Below the pieces are notes generated by a model. That model saw only the letters and a list, made by a program, of their open reading frames with translations. It was not told the DNA's origin and did no database searches. This document shows, in pieces, positions 11,821 to 23,694 of a DNA stretch of 64,000 nucleotides (position 1 is the first letter of the stretch; every line of letters begins with the position of its first letter). Position numbers and translations under genes: made by a program. The DNA comes from Galerina marginata (lineage: Eukaryota > Basidiomycota > Agaricomycetes > Agaricales > Galerinaceae): NCBI GenBank assembly GCA_023014335.1, contig JAECYW010000023.1:1054001-1118000 (forward strand), read 5' to 3'.

Positions 11821-12857
11821 ATGGTTGTAACTCACGTTGCGACAAGTACAGCAGATGGGGCGACGTCGCCCACGAAGGCCAAAAAAAATCGCCGAAAGAT
11901 CACTCGCAAAAACGCCAATTCCTTCCCCTCTGATCCCTCTTCATCTCACCGACATCCAGATGGCGAGGATGAAGAAATGTCTTTCGCCCTCACTGGTGCC
12001 GGTAGCACCCTCCACCCAGAATCCAATGGGGCGCAGAACGATGACGAAGACGAATTGATGATCGACACAGACCATACAACGCTGGCAACCTCAAGTACAG
12101 CACCCGCATTCCCTCCTGTCGCCCCAGGCGCCGAAAAAACCACGTTGAAATCAGAAACGAGGCGAATACCCGTACCCCCACACAGAATGACGCCTTTGAA
12201 AAAAGATTGGTTGAATATTTTCGGGCCGTTGACGGAGATCCTTGGGTTGCAAGTGCGAATGAACGTGCAGCGGAGATGCGTTGAGATCAGGGTATGAAAT
12301 TCCTGTCTTCCGTCTGTCCTGCGGTTTTAATCATCGTCGACTCTCCAGACATCAAAACACACTAAAGATATCGGAGCCCTCCAAAAGGGTGCCGATTTTA
12401 TCAAAGCTTACTCTCTGGGTTTCGATGTCAATGTATGTTCTTTCATCGTTTGGGAAACGTGGCCATCTATTGATACTTTCCAGGATGCCATTGCCCTACT
12501 TAGGCTAGATGACTTATATCTAGACTCATTCGAGATCAAAGATGTCAAAACGCTACATGGTGATCACCTTTCGAGAGCAATCGGCCGCATCGCTGGACAG
12601 GACGGCAAGACGAAATTCACGATAGAAAATACCAGTCGCACTCGGATAGTGCTCGCTGATACGTGGGTTAAGCCTCTGTGTGACTCTAAAACTTATCTCA
12701 TTGGCTTTCCCCTAGTAAAATCCATATTATGGGTTCTTTCCAAAACATCAAAATCGCCCGCGATGCACTTGTATCCCTGATTCTCGGATCACCTCCTGGA
12801 AAGGTCTACGCTGGGTTGAGGACTGTGAGCAGCAGAATGAAGCAACGAGCGTTGTAG
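11821..12857 (+). CDS. PNO1: Pre-rRNA-processing protein PNO1/Dim2 (KH domain)
   Basis: PNO1 binds the 3' end region of 18S rRNA precursors and is needed for 40S subunit assembly and for recruiting the dimethylase Dim1 and the nuclease Nob1. The N-terminus is basic and then acidic and disordered (about residues 1-110). The conserved part starts with [21 protein letters not shown]. It runs through two KH-like modules, including the typical [36 protein letters not shown] and the C-terminal [22 protein letters not shown]. Each segment matches the family closely and the length is usual. Three introns (about 12296-12348, 12433-12482 and 12664-12716) have good GT-AG ends and keep frame. Likely a constitutive housekeeping gene. 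Confidence 0.93.
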
Positions 12858-13702
12858 GATCGGTTTCATTAGGTGTCGCTGTTGTGTTATTGTGGGTTTT
12901 TGTGGCCTTCATGAGACCGTTATTTAGAGCTACCTGCCTCGCTAGCGAGGTACTGGCTGATCAAGGAATTCCATACACCCAGGGAATCAGAAGTTAGACG
13001 GTAGAGTAAAGTGTACAGGTAACATCACGAGCTGCATGATAGGGCATCTCGACGAAGGACCCAATGAAAGCGAGATTTTACTACGGGTTCGGGGTGTCTA
13101 GTTTGTATCGGTCCCCGAACAACTAAGGGTTTTGATCTGGAACTACGTCCTTCTCTGTGAAGCCCGACGTCTCTGCTGCCACTCTACATTGATGCTCGGT
13201 TGGGATTCGACTGAGGACTTCAAATGCACTTGGACCCAAAGCACTCCAGAGGATGGCCTAGCCTTAGCCTAACATCTTCATCGTGTCAGAAACACCATGT
13301 CAGTTAAAAACAATTGACGCGCAGTTGTGAAATATCTCTAGCTCGCCAATAGGAATGACGTCGTAGGACAACGTCCGGCCAGTGACCGACTGATAGGAAG
13401 GCTAGAGTCTTCAGCTTCAGTGACCACAGGGCATTTCAAAAGTAGTGAACTCAAATTTAAAGTAAACATACTATATTTGGGGCACGGCAACCCTAGAAAA
13501 TCCTGCTCAGCGAGGAACGCCGTTAAAGCCAAAGGGGTACCTTGTGCATAAACAATATTATAGAATGATGTAGTCAAAAACATAGCACACCAAAGCAAGC
13601 GACAAATCTATGTAACTGAAACATCCTGAGGTTAGGAGCTGATAGTTTGAGTGGAAAGAGTGTTCGTGACAACGAATAAGGACCGTTTCATGTTCTGGTA
13701 GG
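12858..13702. other. Intergenic region, no supported gene
   Basis: About 850 bp between PNO1 and the convergent oxidase gene. It includes a perfect 14-bp palindrome (CCTCGCTAGCGAGG, 12937-12950) just past PNO1, possibly a hairpin in the 3' UTR. A hydrophobic frame at about 13620-13560 on the minus strand could be a last exon of the oxidase, but I could not establish a splice into it. Confidence 0.4.
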
Positions 13703-16102
13703 TTAGGTAGGTGGGTTTGTGAGTGGATATACCTCATTCTGACTCGTACTGGTCGACAGCAGAGTTTTGAAGCACACTTTCGATATGATAAGCTTCGAAA
13801 ATACACAGAAACAAAAAATAAAAAACGTACTTGCGTGTGGCGGCTTCGTTCACTGGCGGCCCTTTGCCACTGCCAACTATTACCATCCTTCCTTCGCTTG
13901 CAACACCGTCAACAACGACATAAAGCCACCCTGGACCAGGAGGGTACACATTTCCATTTGCCGGCCCAGTGATTGTGAACACTCCAAGGTGGAAGGAGTA
14001 CTCCAAATAGACCAGCCGGGAATTGGCATGGACGGCGTGAGTTACGAAACCCAAGTCCATCAAAGCAACTTCACATGAAAATTAGTAAAATTTGCTAAAG
14101 GAGAAGAAAAATTCCGACCTTGCATATTGTTACTGCTACCATTTGGAAGGTTAACATGCAATTCGACACCCTGGCCGAAAGCCAGCTGCTGGACTGTGTT
14201 TGTGATTTCTGGCCGCTCCCTAGACATGTATGGTGGGCCTAGCCATTCGACGCGATATTCTGTTCCATATCTGATCTCGCTGCGATCAAGATTTGGATTA
14301 CTACCCGCTATCATAATGTTCCCCGCTGGTGTCAAGGTCGCAACGCTATGGTAGAGCCGCGGGATAGAGCTAGTGGGAAGGCTCTCAGTGATAAAACGCT
14401 GTCCAGCGGGGGCCAAGGGATTGTATAGGACGGGAGTAAGCACTGGGTTGTCTGCATTTGAAGCGCCGATTTGGTCGACGACATTCCCATAACCAGATAT
14501 GCCTGAACCACCGCCATTTACGATGACAATGTCGCCAGTAGGGAGAAGAACAGCATCGGGCATGATACGAGCTTCAGGCATTTGCTCGATTTGCCACCCA
14601 AGATTAATGCCTTCTTCATCCAAAGCCATTCGAGAGCATTGGGCAGATGCGGGATCCCGGGACGAGATCTTATAACCCGGTTTTGTGTCGTCCACCGCTG
14701 ACCCTCCGCATAGAAGAATTTCGGGTCTGTAGTTGTTTTCTGGAGACAGAGGAAGCAACAAAGCCGTCCCAGTCATGGGATAAGTGACTCGAATGCCATT
14801 CGGGATTTGCGGAAGATATCTTTCGGTGTTCGTTTCCCAATCGTATATCATCGCGTCGCGATTGGCAGCCATAAAGATTTTCCCGTCCGGCAGAACAAAT
14901 GCGACGGGGAATAAATTCGAGTTCAAAGTCTTGACGAGGAAAGGAAGAGTGATTGGCATGCCGTTCGACCCATTGATGTCCTTAGGTGGATAATACTCGA
15001 TGGTTGGGTTGTTGACAGTAGCATTGTTAATCCATCCTCCTTTGCGAGCACCGCCAATGATCATAGCGCTACCATCACTGAGGCGAATAACGGTGTTATA
15101 CCAACGAGGGCTAGCCATTCGTATGCGAGCATGATTTTCGTAAACTTTACAGTTAGCAATTGACGAGGAATCGCAAGGTTCGAATATACGAATCGCCTGT
15201 AGTCCGTCCAGGTCGCCAAAGTCAGCTGCCGAGGTGTGGGTTTCTACAACAGGATTTCCTCCGACACTGATCAAAGTCCCATTTCCCAGAAATGAACCAC
15301 CGGCGCAGAAGGAATTCGACTGCATCCTAAGTGGCTTAACTGAATGGTTTTCCAGGTTGTACAGAGCAGCCCAAGCAGGGTGACCATCTATCGTTACAGG
15401 GTTGTGTTCCACTTTGTCTATAAGCAAGGCGTGGGTGGAAGAAATAATTACCAGTTGCATAGCATGGACGCCAGTTGTCCCTTCCTGAGTGAGAGTCCAT
15501 CCAGAGGCAGCTCTGTTCCCAATTGTCAAGGCATCTATCGTGTTCCGAGGTTCGACGAATCCAGAATTATTCCCCCTCGTAACAACGAAAGCATCCAGAT
15601 CAATAACAGTACTCCCAGTAGAGCCAGGCCGTTTCGCTGTGTTAATTATTTTGATAGTATGAGACCGAGGTTCAAGGTCGAACTTCCAGAACAGCCGTTG
15701 CTGCTTGAGAGGAGTCGCTCGATCGCTATAAGTGTCGACCTCTTCCATGCGTTTTCCATCGATCATTACGGTGGCTAGCCCGTGATTCTTGGCTTTGTTC
15801 CCAAACCATTCAATACCAGTTCCCGTAAAAGTCATTATGGCCTCGGCGTGGGGGTCATTCGTCGAGCGAAGTGAGTTTCCAACGTAAGACTTGGAGTATC
15901 GATCAGTCCATCTGCCTTTATAAGAAATGAAAGGTGAGGTCGAGTCATAGCTTTTCGCTCCAGGCGGGACGTAGTATGGCGTGAAAGGCGCAAGCTTCAC
16001 CGATGCAGGCGTGGTGTGACCATTCCAGGCGAGTTGTTTAGCGCACACGTTCACAAGAAAGAAGAGGACACCGAGAACGTTACAAGGCGAGCAAATAATC
16101 AT
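13703..16102 (-). CDS. Secreted copper radical oxidase (glyoxal-oxidase type) with extra N-terminal domain
   Basis: The start at 16102 gives a hydrophobic signal peptide (about residues 1-22). Residues about 40-175 form an extra beta-rich domain (ISYKGRWTDRYSKS..., VMIDGKRMEEVDTY, FDLEPRSHTIKI, VIDLDAF) resembling galactose-binding-like folds. Residues about 200-620 are the glyoxal oxidase seven-bladed propeller. Cofactor residues known in the family are all present: Cys266 (SFCAGG) and Tyr335 (RWYNTV) for the Tyr-Cys radical, and Tyr584-His585 (RLYHSV) plus His672 (THAVHANSR) as copper ligands. The C-terminal DUF1929 Ig-like domain follows (GPANGNVYPPGPGWLYVVV). One intron near 14064-14114 is clear. 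The last intron and the stop are uncertain; I chose a reading that ends at 13703. Such enzymes oxidise aldehydes to acids and make H2O2 outside the cell, often for peroxidases. Confidence 0.85.
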
Positions 16103-16220
16103 ACTTGAAGTAGACAAAGACCGCAAAGTGGGAAAAGGGGAGAATGTCGTAGGCAGCGCTTGAGGGAGAAAAGCCTGAACGGAGGAGTGTTGTTTGTGAC
16201 TATTGTGCGGTGCACATCAA

Positions 16221-16226
16221 TTTATA
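16221..16226 (-). promoter_or_regulatory. TATA box of the copper radical oxidase gene
   Basis: TATAAA on the minus strand, about 120 bp upstream of the chosen start. Position and context fit a core promoter of a regulated secreted enzyme. Confidence 0.5.
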
Positions 16227-16357
16227 TGCAATTGAAGCTAGGACGAGGGGATTCGTGTCTTGAAGTATATCATACAGATTACAGTTACAGTGGGCGACAT
16301 AAATGAGATGATAATATAATGTTATCTAGTAGACGCTCTACCGTTTCCTCTAGCATA

Positions 16358-18360
16358 TTAGGACTGGGTATTCCACGAGTTGTGAAGGCCAACCGTATCG
16401 TCTGATCCATTGGTAGGTGTGCTCGCTTCCGTTTTCATGTTGTGGTGGTGAGATAGTCCGTTGGGTTTGCTGGCTCCTTTGTTTTCGAGAGCATCCAAGC
16501 TTGCACTCAGGATCTTTGCTCGATTATTGTCAGCACGGAGGTTTTCTATATGTTGCAAATATCCCTCGTCGACACCTCCAGTTACATATTCGCCGGTGAA
16601 GACAGAGCAGTCAAAATGCTTAATGGAGGGCTGAAGTTGCCGGACAGAGTTTATCAAATCAGGCAGTGTTTGGAAGATGACCAGGTCAGCGCCAATCGCA
16701 GATGCTATTTCGTCGTTGTCCCGACCATGAGCAACCAATTCCTTGCGCGAAGGCATGTCGATACCGTAGACATTCGGATAGCTGGGAAGTAATAAGTAGC
16801 TTGGTTGAAGACGTTTTGAACACACTTACCGGATCGGCGGGGCGCAACTGGCTACGATCACCTTTTTTGCTCCAACATCTTTGGCCATTTGAACGATTTC
16901 TTTCGACGTCGTCCCTCGAACAATCGAATCTAATAGAGAAACAATATCAGAAGATGGAATAGACTGGGACCAGTTGGAATTAACCATCAACTATGAGAAC
17001 ATTCTTGTTGGCAAATTCTAGTGCCATTGCATTTAGTTTCCTCCGAACGTTTTTTTTTCTAGTCGACCCATTAGACGGGATAATATTGGAATGGTTAAAG
17101 AGAATAACCTCATTTGTTGTCCAGGCATAATGAACGTCCTTCCAACATATCTATTCTTTATGAAACCCTCGCGGTAGGGTAGACCCAATTTTTGGGCTAA
17201 ATTCAAAGCAGCAACTCTTGACGTATCAGGTACCTATCCAACTCCATGCTTAGAGGCTTTGAAGAGTAGGCAAAATAGGTCTTACCGGAATAACAACGTC
17301 GACCTGAATGTTAGCGTCTCTCAACACCTCCTGGACTTTATCAGCTAAGGCATCGCCCATGGCCATCCGACTTCGGTACACACTGATACCATCAATGACG
17401 GAATCCGGACGCGCAAAATAGACGAATTCAAAAATATCTGGAGCAAATGTTGCAGGTGGTGCAATTTGCCGACGTAAAATGCCATTCCGAGTAATAATGA
17501 CAGCTTCACCTGGGGTCCCGATTGCAATTTTAGCATAGTACAACACTTGATGAACCAAACATACCAGGGTTGACGTCTTGCCAGTCGGTGAAACCTCCGG
17601 CATCGGCGACGACGCTTTCGCTGGAGATGATATAGTCAAGACCAGTGCCGGACTTTCTTGTAGCGATGCCCACTGGTCGGATTCCATTCGGATCGCGGAA
17701 AGCAATGATCCCAAAGCCTGCAAGCATCGCGACACATGCATAGGCGCCTCTGACCTGTGACATCACCCCCCCGATGGCAGTAAAGATGTCCTCTTCGTTT
17801 ATACGAAACTTCCCCGTCTGCTGAAGGTTGTAGGCGAATATGTTGAGTAGAAGTTCAGAATCCGAAGCAGTATTGATGTGTCTATGAGCAGTGTGGTCCA
17901 TGAATTGCATCAAAGATGCTGTATTGATTAGATTTCCATTCTGGATGACCCAATTAGCAACTGCAGGCAAAACGACAGAACAGAAGCCTCTTACATGCGC
18001 GAACACAATCCCATACGGAGAATTCACATAGAACGGTTGTGCTTCAGCATTATTGAAGCTGCCGGCAGTAGGATAGCGAACTGAAATTTAACATTAATCT
18101 AATCACATTTTCATGCAGAACTAGGTCAACTCACCGTGACCCACTCCCATTCCTCCAATCAAGCGAGATATTGAATTGGCGTCGAAGATATCCCGAACCA
18201 TGCCATTGGCTTTGCATTGATAAAACCGCCCTTTCGGACCGCAGGTGATAACACCACACGCGTCTTGGCCTCTATGCTGAAGAAGAGACAGACCTTCACA
18301 GATCTCTGGGGCTGCGTCTACTGAGGCATCGTGGAGGAGTAAACCAAGAATTCCACACAC
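16358..18360 (-). CDS. ADE4: Amidophosphoribosyltransferase (ADE4/PurF)
   Basis: Catalyses the first committed step of purine synthesis, PRPP plus glutamine to 5-phosphoribosylamine, in the cytosol. It begins MCGILGLLL, so Cys2 is the N-terminal nucleophile of the class II glutaminase domain. [22 protein letters not shown] and the SDSELLLN block follow. The phosphoribosyltransferase half carries the PRPP loop [17 protein letters not shown] (near 17010-16900) and the [18 protein letters not shown] segment (near 16860-16750). About six short introns interrupt it. The C-terminal tail of about 40 residues is variable and Ser/Asn-rich. Family length and motifs are complete, so it should be active. 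It is followed on the same strand by the copper oxidase gene, with no sign of a functional link. Confidence 0.95.
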
Positions 18361-18949
18361 TGAAAGATGTTAGCTCAAGACTAATCTAAAAACGAAAGAA
18401 AAGCATACTTGTCGTAGATCAAGGTCCCTAGAAGGGAGACGCGTGCTTCAGAAGATTGGATGAAGTATAACTGATTGTGTTCGAAGAGAGTCCATGGCTG
18501 AAATTTTCGGTATCGATCACCCGGAACAGGAAATGAACCCCACCTGATGCACACGTGCATGAGCCGACGCGTCGCGATCGTCGACCTCGTCCTCCACGAG
18601 TCCACGTAGAGTTGTTTCACTTTCGCAATTCACTTTCCAATTCACTTTCAAGATCAAACCAAGATAGAAGAATGAAGTGCGGTTGAACGCGTTCAATTCC
18701 GTTGATATCTACATATTACTTTGTTTTTGTAATTACGTTTATAACGGCAGGGCAATAGTGCCTAATCTACAATCCACGAGGTATGGCGATGAGAATGTGG
18801 GTCGTTAAGGGTGAGGGGTCATTACAGTGGTATCTATAGAACGATGCTGTGTCAGAAATGAATGTGCGGAAGGATGAACTTCCGATGCAACCCAAAACAA
18901 GAAAAAGCGACAAAATATAAAGCATCTAAATGTATCGAGTCTAGGCAGC
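18361..18949. other. Intergenic region between SAM synthetase and ADE4
   Basis: Holds the ADE4 5' leader and promoter and the 3' UTR of the S-adenosylmethionine synthetase gene. Two ACGCGT motifs occur near 18437 and 18567. No protein-like frame is seen. Confidence 0.45.
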
Positions 18950-20407
18950 TCAAAGCTTAAGTTGCTTGGGCTTCTCCCAAGTGTAGTCGGGGTTACCGAA
19001 GTGGCCATAAGATGCAGTCTTCAGGTATTGTGGCTTTTGCAGGTCAAGCTCGCGGACTAGGGCAAAATGAGGTTTGGAAAAAGACAAAAACCAACAAAGA
19101 AACTGACCGATGACACCTGGGCGGAGATCCCAGTTCTTACGGATGATGTCGACGAGCTCTTCGTCAGTCTTCTTGCCGGTACCATAAGTGTCGACATAGA
19201 TCGACAGGGGTTCAGCGACACCAATGGCATACGAGAGCTGAACAAGGGCACGGCGGGCAAGGCCAGCAGCGACGAGGGACTTGGCTGCAAAGAAATCAAA
19301 TTAACTTGCTTCTAAATATCAATGAAATATCATACCAATCCAACGAGCGGTGTAAGCAGCAGAGCGATCGACCTTGGAGAAGTCCTTGCCAGAGAAGGCA
19401 CCTCCTCCATGAGCACCCCAACCGCCGTAGGTATCAACAATGATCTTACGACCGGTCAGACCAGCATCACCTTGAGGCCCTCCAATGACGAAGCGACCAG
19501 ACGGTTGAATCTAATGAATTCCGTTGAGTGACAGAAGGAAAATTTGAATTGAACAAGCAACATACGTGGTAGATGGTCTTGTCATCCAAGAGGTGAGCGG
19601 GAATAACACCCTTCACGATCTTCTCGAGAATCTCCTTTCGGAGGTCTTCGGTCGAGATTTCCTCCGCGTGTTGAGTAGAGATAACGACGGTGTCGACACG
19701 GAGGGGAATGGTGGCGCCACCCTCCTTCTTGTACTCAATGGTGACTTGGGTCTTGGAATCAGGTCGAAGCCAGCCAAGTTCACCAGAGCGACGAGCAGCA
19801 GCCATAGCAGCATTAAGCTTGTGGGCAAGCATGATGGTCAGGGGCATGTACTCCTCAGTCTCGTCAGTAGCATAACCGAACATGATACCCTGGTCACCAG
19901 CACCGTGGTCCTCCAGGGAGCCGTGGTCTAAGCCCTGAGCAATATCAGGAGACTGCTGCTCAATGGCGACCAAGATGTTGCAAGTCTTGTAGTCGAAGCC
20001 CTTGGACGAATCGTCGTATCCAATTTGCTTGATGGTCTCACGAATGACCTTTTGGTAGTCCAATTTGGCCTTGGTGGTGATCTCACCGAAGACCATAATC
20101 ATACCGGTCTTCGAAGCAGTCTCACAAGCAACCTTGGAGAAAGGGTCCTCCGCAAGGCAGGCATCAAGCTGAACAGATCGGACAGGTCAGCGACGTCGCC
20201 GATGATAGCTGGGAGCAACATGGAGAACATACAATGGCATCGGAAACCTGGTCACAGATTTTATCTGATGGCGTATCATGAGCATGGGACAGAAATTTGT
20301 CAAGACGCGTTGAACATACCGGGATGACCTTCACCAACAGACTCAGAGGTGAACAGGAAGTGACCAGGAGCCAGGGCAGCGCGAACAGCTTCTCCGTTGG
20401 GGGCCAT
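18950..20407 (-). CDS. S-adenosylmethionine synthetase
   Basis: Makes S-adenosylmethionine from methionine and ATP. The N-terminus reads [29 protein letters not shown], joined across short introns to [11 protein letters not shown] and LDACLAEDP. The signature hexapeptide-type loop [12 protein letters not shown] and the second signature GGGAFSGKD are both present. The C-terminus reads [12 protein letters not shown]. About five introns are crowded into the 5' and 3' thirds; the central exon (about 19570-20100) is long. GC-rich third positions and strong codon bias compared with neighbours fit high expression, as expected for this enzyme. Assignment is secure. Confidence 0.95.
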
Positions 20408-20730
20408 TTGGGGACGTGGACAAGGGGAATATGGGAGAAGGAAGGATGGAAAGATGTTCACGCAATTTTCAACCAACAAATTTATTCATGGTGGTCGATT
20501 ATGTAAGTGCATCGTTCCATATCACGCCATCTGGTCGATCAGCGCCATACTTTTTTTGAGCAAGATCGTACTATTAAAACATACGATAAAGCAGATCATT
20601 GGTCCGCGGCCCTGGATGTGCAGGAGGTTGACGTTGATGAAATGTAACATGTTTAATTGGGGGAGTAAATACAGTGCACACATTACGGTCTATGATTACA
20701 GACTACAGTCCATTACAGCTTTTGTACAGC
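20408..20730. other. Intergenic region upstream of SAM synthetase
   Basis: Promoter and leader of the SAM synthetase gene and the 3' end of the myotubularin gene, which lies upstream on the same strand. Short frames here do not look like protein. Confidence 0.45.
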
Positions 20731-23694
20731 TTACAACAATCCTACTCCCAGAGGATCGATATTATCAGTTTTTATTTGGGGTGCTGGTTGAGAACTTTGC
20801 CTCGAGTTTGGTCGTGGTGAATTACGTCCATAGGACGGGAAGCCCGAAGCAGTCGTCTTGCGGATTGGTGGTGGGATGGTGCCGATTGTAGGATCGAGAG
20901 GTAGCGGACTCAAGGGCTGGACTGTGGAATCAAGGACCGAAGTCTGCTGGCCAGATGAATCCGAAGTGGAACCCCACGGATTCTGGTCAAAGATCGACAC
21001 ATGTCGAGAGGGTTGAGACGTTGACCATGGATTGGTCAGGGTTACTACCGGGGGGACACGCGAATGTGGAGAAGGAGAGTGCGAACGTTCTTGGCCCCAT
21101 GCACTAAGGGTTTCCCTGCCTCGCAACTCTGAGGTCCGCTCAGATGTCTCCTCGCCTACACCTCCTGTGTTCATCAGATCCTTGGCAACACCAGCATAGG
21201 CGTCTTGAACCACAGAAAAAGCAGCAGAGGCGTTTGAAGATAACTTTCCCCACACAGACTTGACCCCTCCACCAGATAATAGTTCTGGGGGCATCGCACG
21301 GGACCAAACTGGAGTGTTTGAAGAAGTGGCAGATGGGGGCTGCGAGCTTTGTGGCCGTGTCTGAATCGCGCTTGACGGTGTGGGCGTTGTGTTGGAACTT
21401 CGGCTTGGGCCAGAACGCGTCGATGTGAGATCGGGAAGGGATGAAGATAAGTCCCGAAGGCTTGCAGTGATGCCTTGAGGCGGTCTTCGCCCTGACATTG
21501 GGGGAATACTCAATGAATTAGACATCTTGTCGACGAGCGCTAACTTCGACGGTGAGCTTTGAAATGGCTCCGGATTGATAGTCTGCTGAATAACAGGATC
21601 TCCATCTCCGTCTTCGACTGGGCCTAGTACCTCAGCATCGCGGGCTTGTGCCAGAACAAACTTTCCGTTCATTTCGTCATCAGCTCGCCCGTAGAGTTCG
21701 TGCCAGAAGCGCACATCCTTGGCGTTGGGAAATAATACGCCCATATCTGCGTCTGGGGTGCGCCTACTAGGATCATCTAGTGATGGATCATAAGAAGTGT
21801 TGAGATTCTGTGGCATCTCCGCCGGCGAGTTAAAGTAGTCCCATACACTGATTGTCCGTTCGACGGGAGGTGGGCCAGTACCCTCTCCTATTCTTCTTTC
21901 CCGCTCGCAGTTGAAAAGAAATGTGCCGAATTGACAGGAATATAGATGATAATACAATTGGCGTAGAAACCGCTCGTTGAATTCAAAGCGCTCCGGATAT
22001 TGGCGTTGAATTTGCCGTACAGATTCCAGGAATTGGTGGAAGACAGGACTGGTCTCTTTCAAATGCTGTTGAGAAGTAAACCTGTTTTGCATGGAAGCCA
22101 AGAATGCTTGTGCAGCGTCGGCACCGCTTCCAGAACTCAGTTCACCTGTGGGTGATAAGAAAAACTTGTCAGAAGAAAGATGACCGCAACGGTCCAGGAA
22201 CTTGTGGCCAACGGATAGCCAATCCTTTTCAATCAAAATTTCAAATCCACGTATGGTGCGATAGAAGGGGTCGAGGCAAAGTTGGGACAAAGCGGATAAT
22301 TGGGAGGTACGATCCCACCCATCAGAGCAGTGAATCAAAACATGGGATGAGTTGACATGAACGTTTTTCGTGATAATCGATGTGCCTTCCAAAATAGCGG
22401 AAATGTGACGGAGCCAACCAGAACGCCGTAAAGCCTGCTTGTCCAGTACTGCCAGCCCTGTGATATTTTCAGGAAGATCGTTGTTGATACTCGCGAGGAG
22501 TTGGTCAGCTTCTCTAAGGGCTTCGACGAGTTTGGCCAGAGACTCCCGCATAGCGTGGATGTGGTCAATCCCGAGATAAATCTTCTTTCCCTCCTTGTAG
22601 TATTCCATGTTCTCTGTGCCAGCGCCTTTTGCTGTATTGGCTACCGCATTGACTGTTGGACGGGCATCAATGATGAGATTGGTGGGAGTTGCACCGTATA
22701 CTGCCGTATTTGAAACACGAGACTCAGGTGACCAGTGGGATTGGAATATAGCTTCGATGAGCTTCTCATCTTGGACCGATCTGCTCTGGGTTATTCCTAC
22801 CATCGGTTGACTTGACCGAGTAATACTTCCCTACACGACGCGCAGGCTCTGTCAGGCTTAATAGCCAAAAGAATACGGTTTGCTTACAAAATTAGCCCAG
22901 TGAAGATAGCTCAGAATCGGTATTCTGCATTTACTCCGGTATTTCGAGGCATATTGGAGGGTAGTGTCACTGATCCGTGTTGGCACCACCAAACGTGAAG
23001 GGTATGTAGGACAAAACTGGACGTAGGATAAAATTAGTGAAATTGGATGCAGGGCACATTTAAACGCCTCACGCTGTAATCTTTATTGAGATCTGTGAAC
23101 CGCCACGCCTTTGAGCGCGTCCCGACACCCATCCGTATATATTCGTCACGAGGAGAGTATAGCGTCCAACCATCACTGTTGGGAAATGGTGGAGTAGGTG
23201 TATAGAAAAAGGCATAGAGCTGAGTGACAGAGGCTATCCACAACGAGTGAGTTTCACGTCACACTCAGCGTTGACGCCGTGGGGGGAACGTACTAGCCAC
23301 GGTCAGCTCCTTGACACTCTCAAACACATCGCTCGCATCAGAGTCTTTTTTGAATGTTAGAGAGAATGATTCAAACGTCCGTGTATGGAAGTTCAACTGA
23401 GATTGGCCTTGAAGAGTTTGCGGAAGGCGATTGACCAGTGATATTAAGGGATATGGCATCTATCGCGGACTGTTTAAACGCATATGACGGAAGTTACGAA
23501 ATCACTCACCCACATTTCCTTCTCTTCTGCGTCGTCATATCGAAATATAATGTGATGGGCGGTCAGATGGACTGTACCCTTGGATATTGAGCCGGCTTTA
23601 GTGAACACGACTTGTTCCACCTACGAACAAATGAGATGAGTCTTTTTGAGATATTTCCACGAGAAGTCACCTTAGAGACACGGATCGCGTCCAT
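20731..23694 (-). CDS. YMR1: Myotubularin-family phosphoinositide 3-phosphatase (YMR1-like)
   Basis: Removes the 3-phosphate from PI3P or PI(3,5)P2 on endosomal and vacuolar membranes. Four small 5' exons (about 23694-22810) encode the PH-GRAM domain (VHLTAHHIIFRY..., FESFSLTFKKDSDASDVFESV). Then comes the catalytic part: ...WSPESRVSNTAVYGATPTNLIIDARPTVNAVANTAKG... and the active-site P-loop HCSDGWDRT, in which the CX5R nucleophile is intact. FRTIRGFEILIEKDWLSVGHKFLDRCGH-like family sequence follows. After about 21640 the protein becomes a long Ser/Pro-rich tail of about 300 residues, absent from yeast YMR1. Start ATG at 23694 precedes the GRAM domain by a few residues. It is a single-copy housekeeping gene as far as this window shows. 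Confidence 0.93.
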
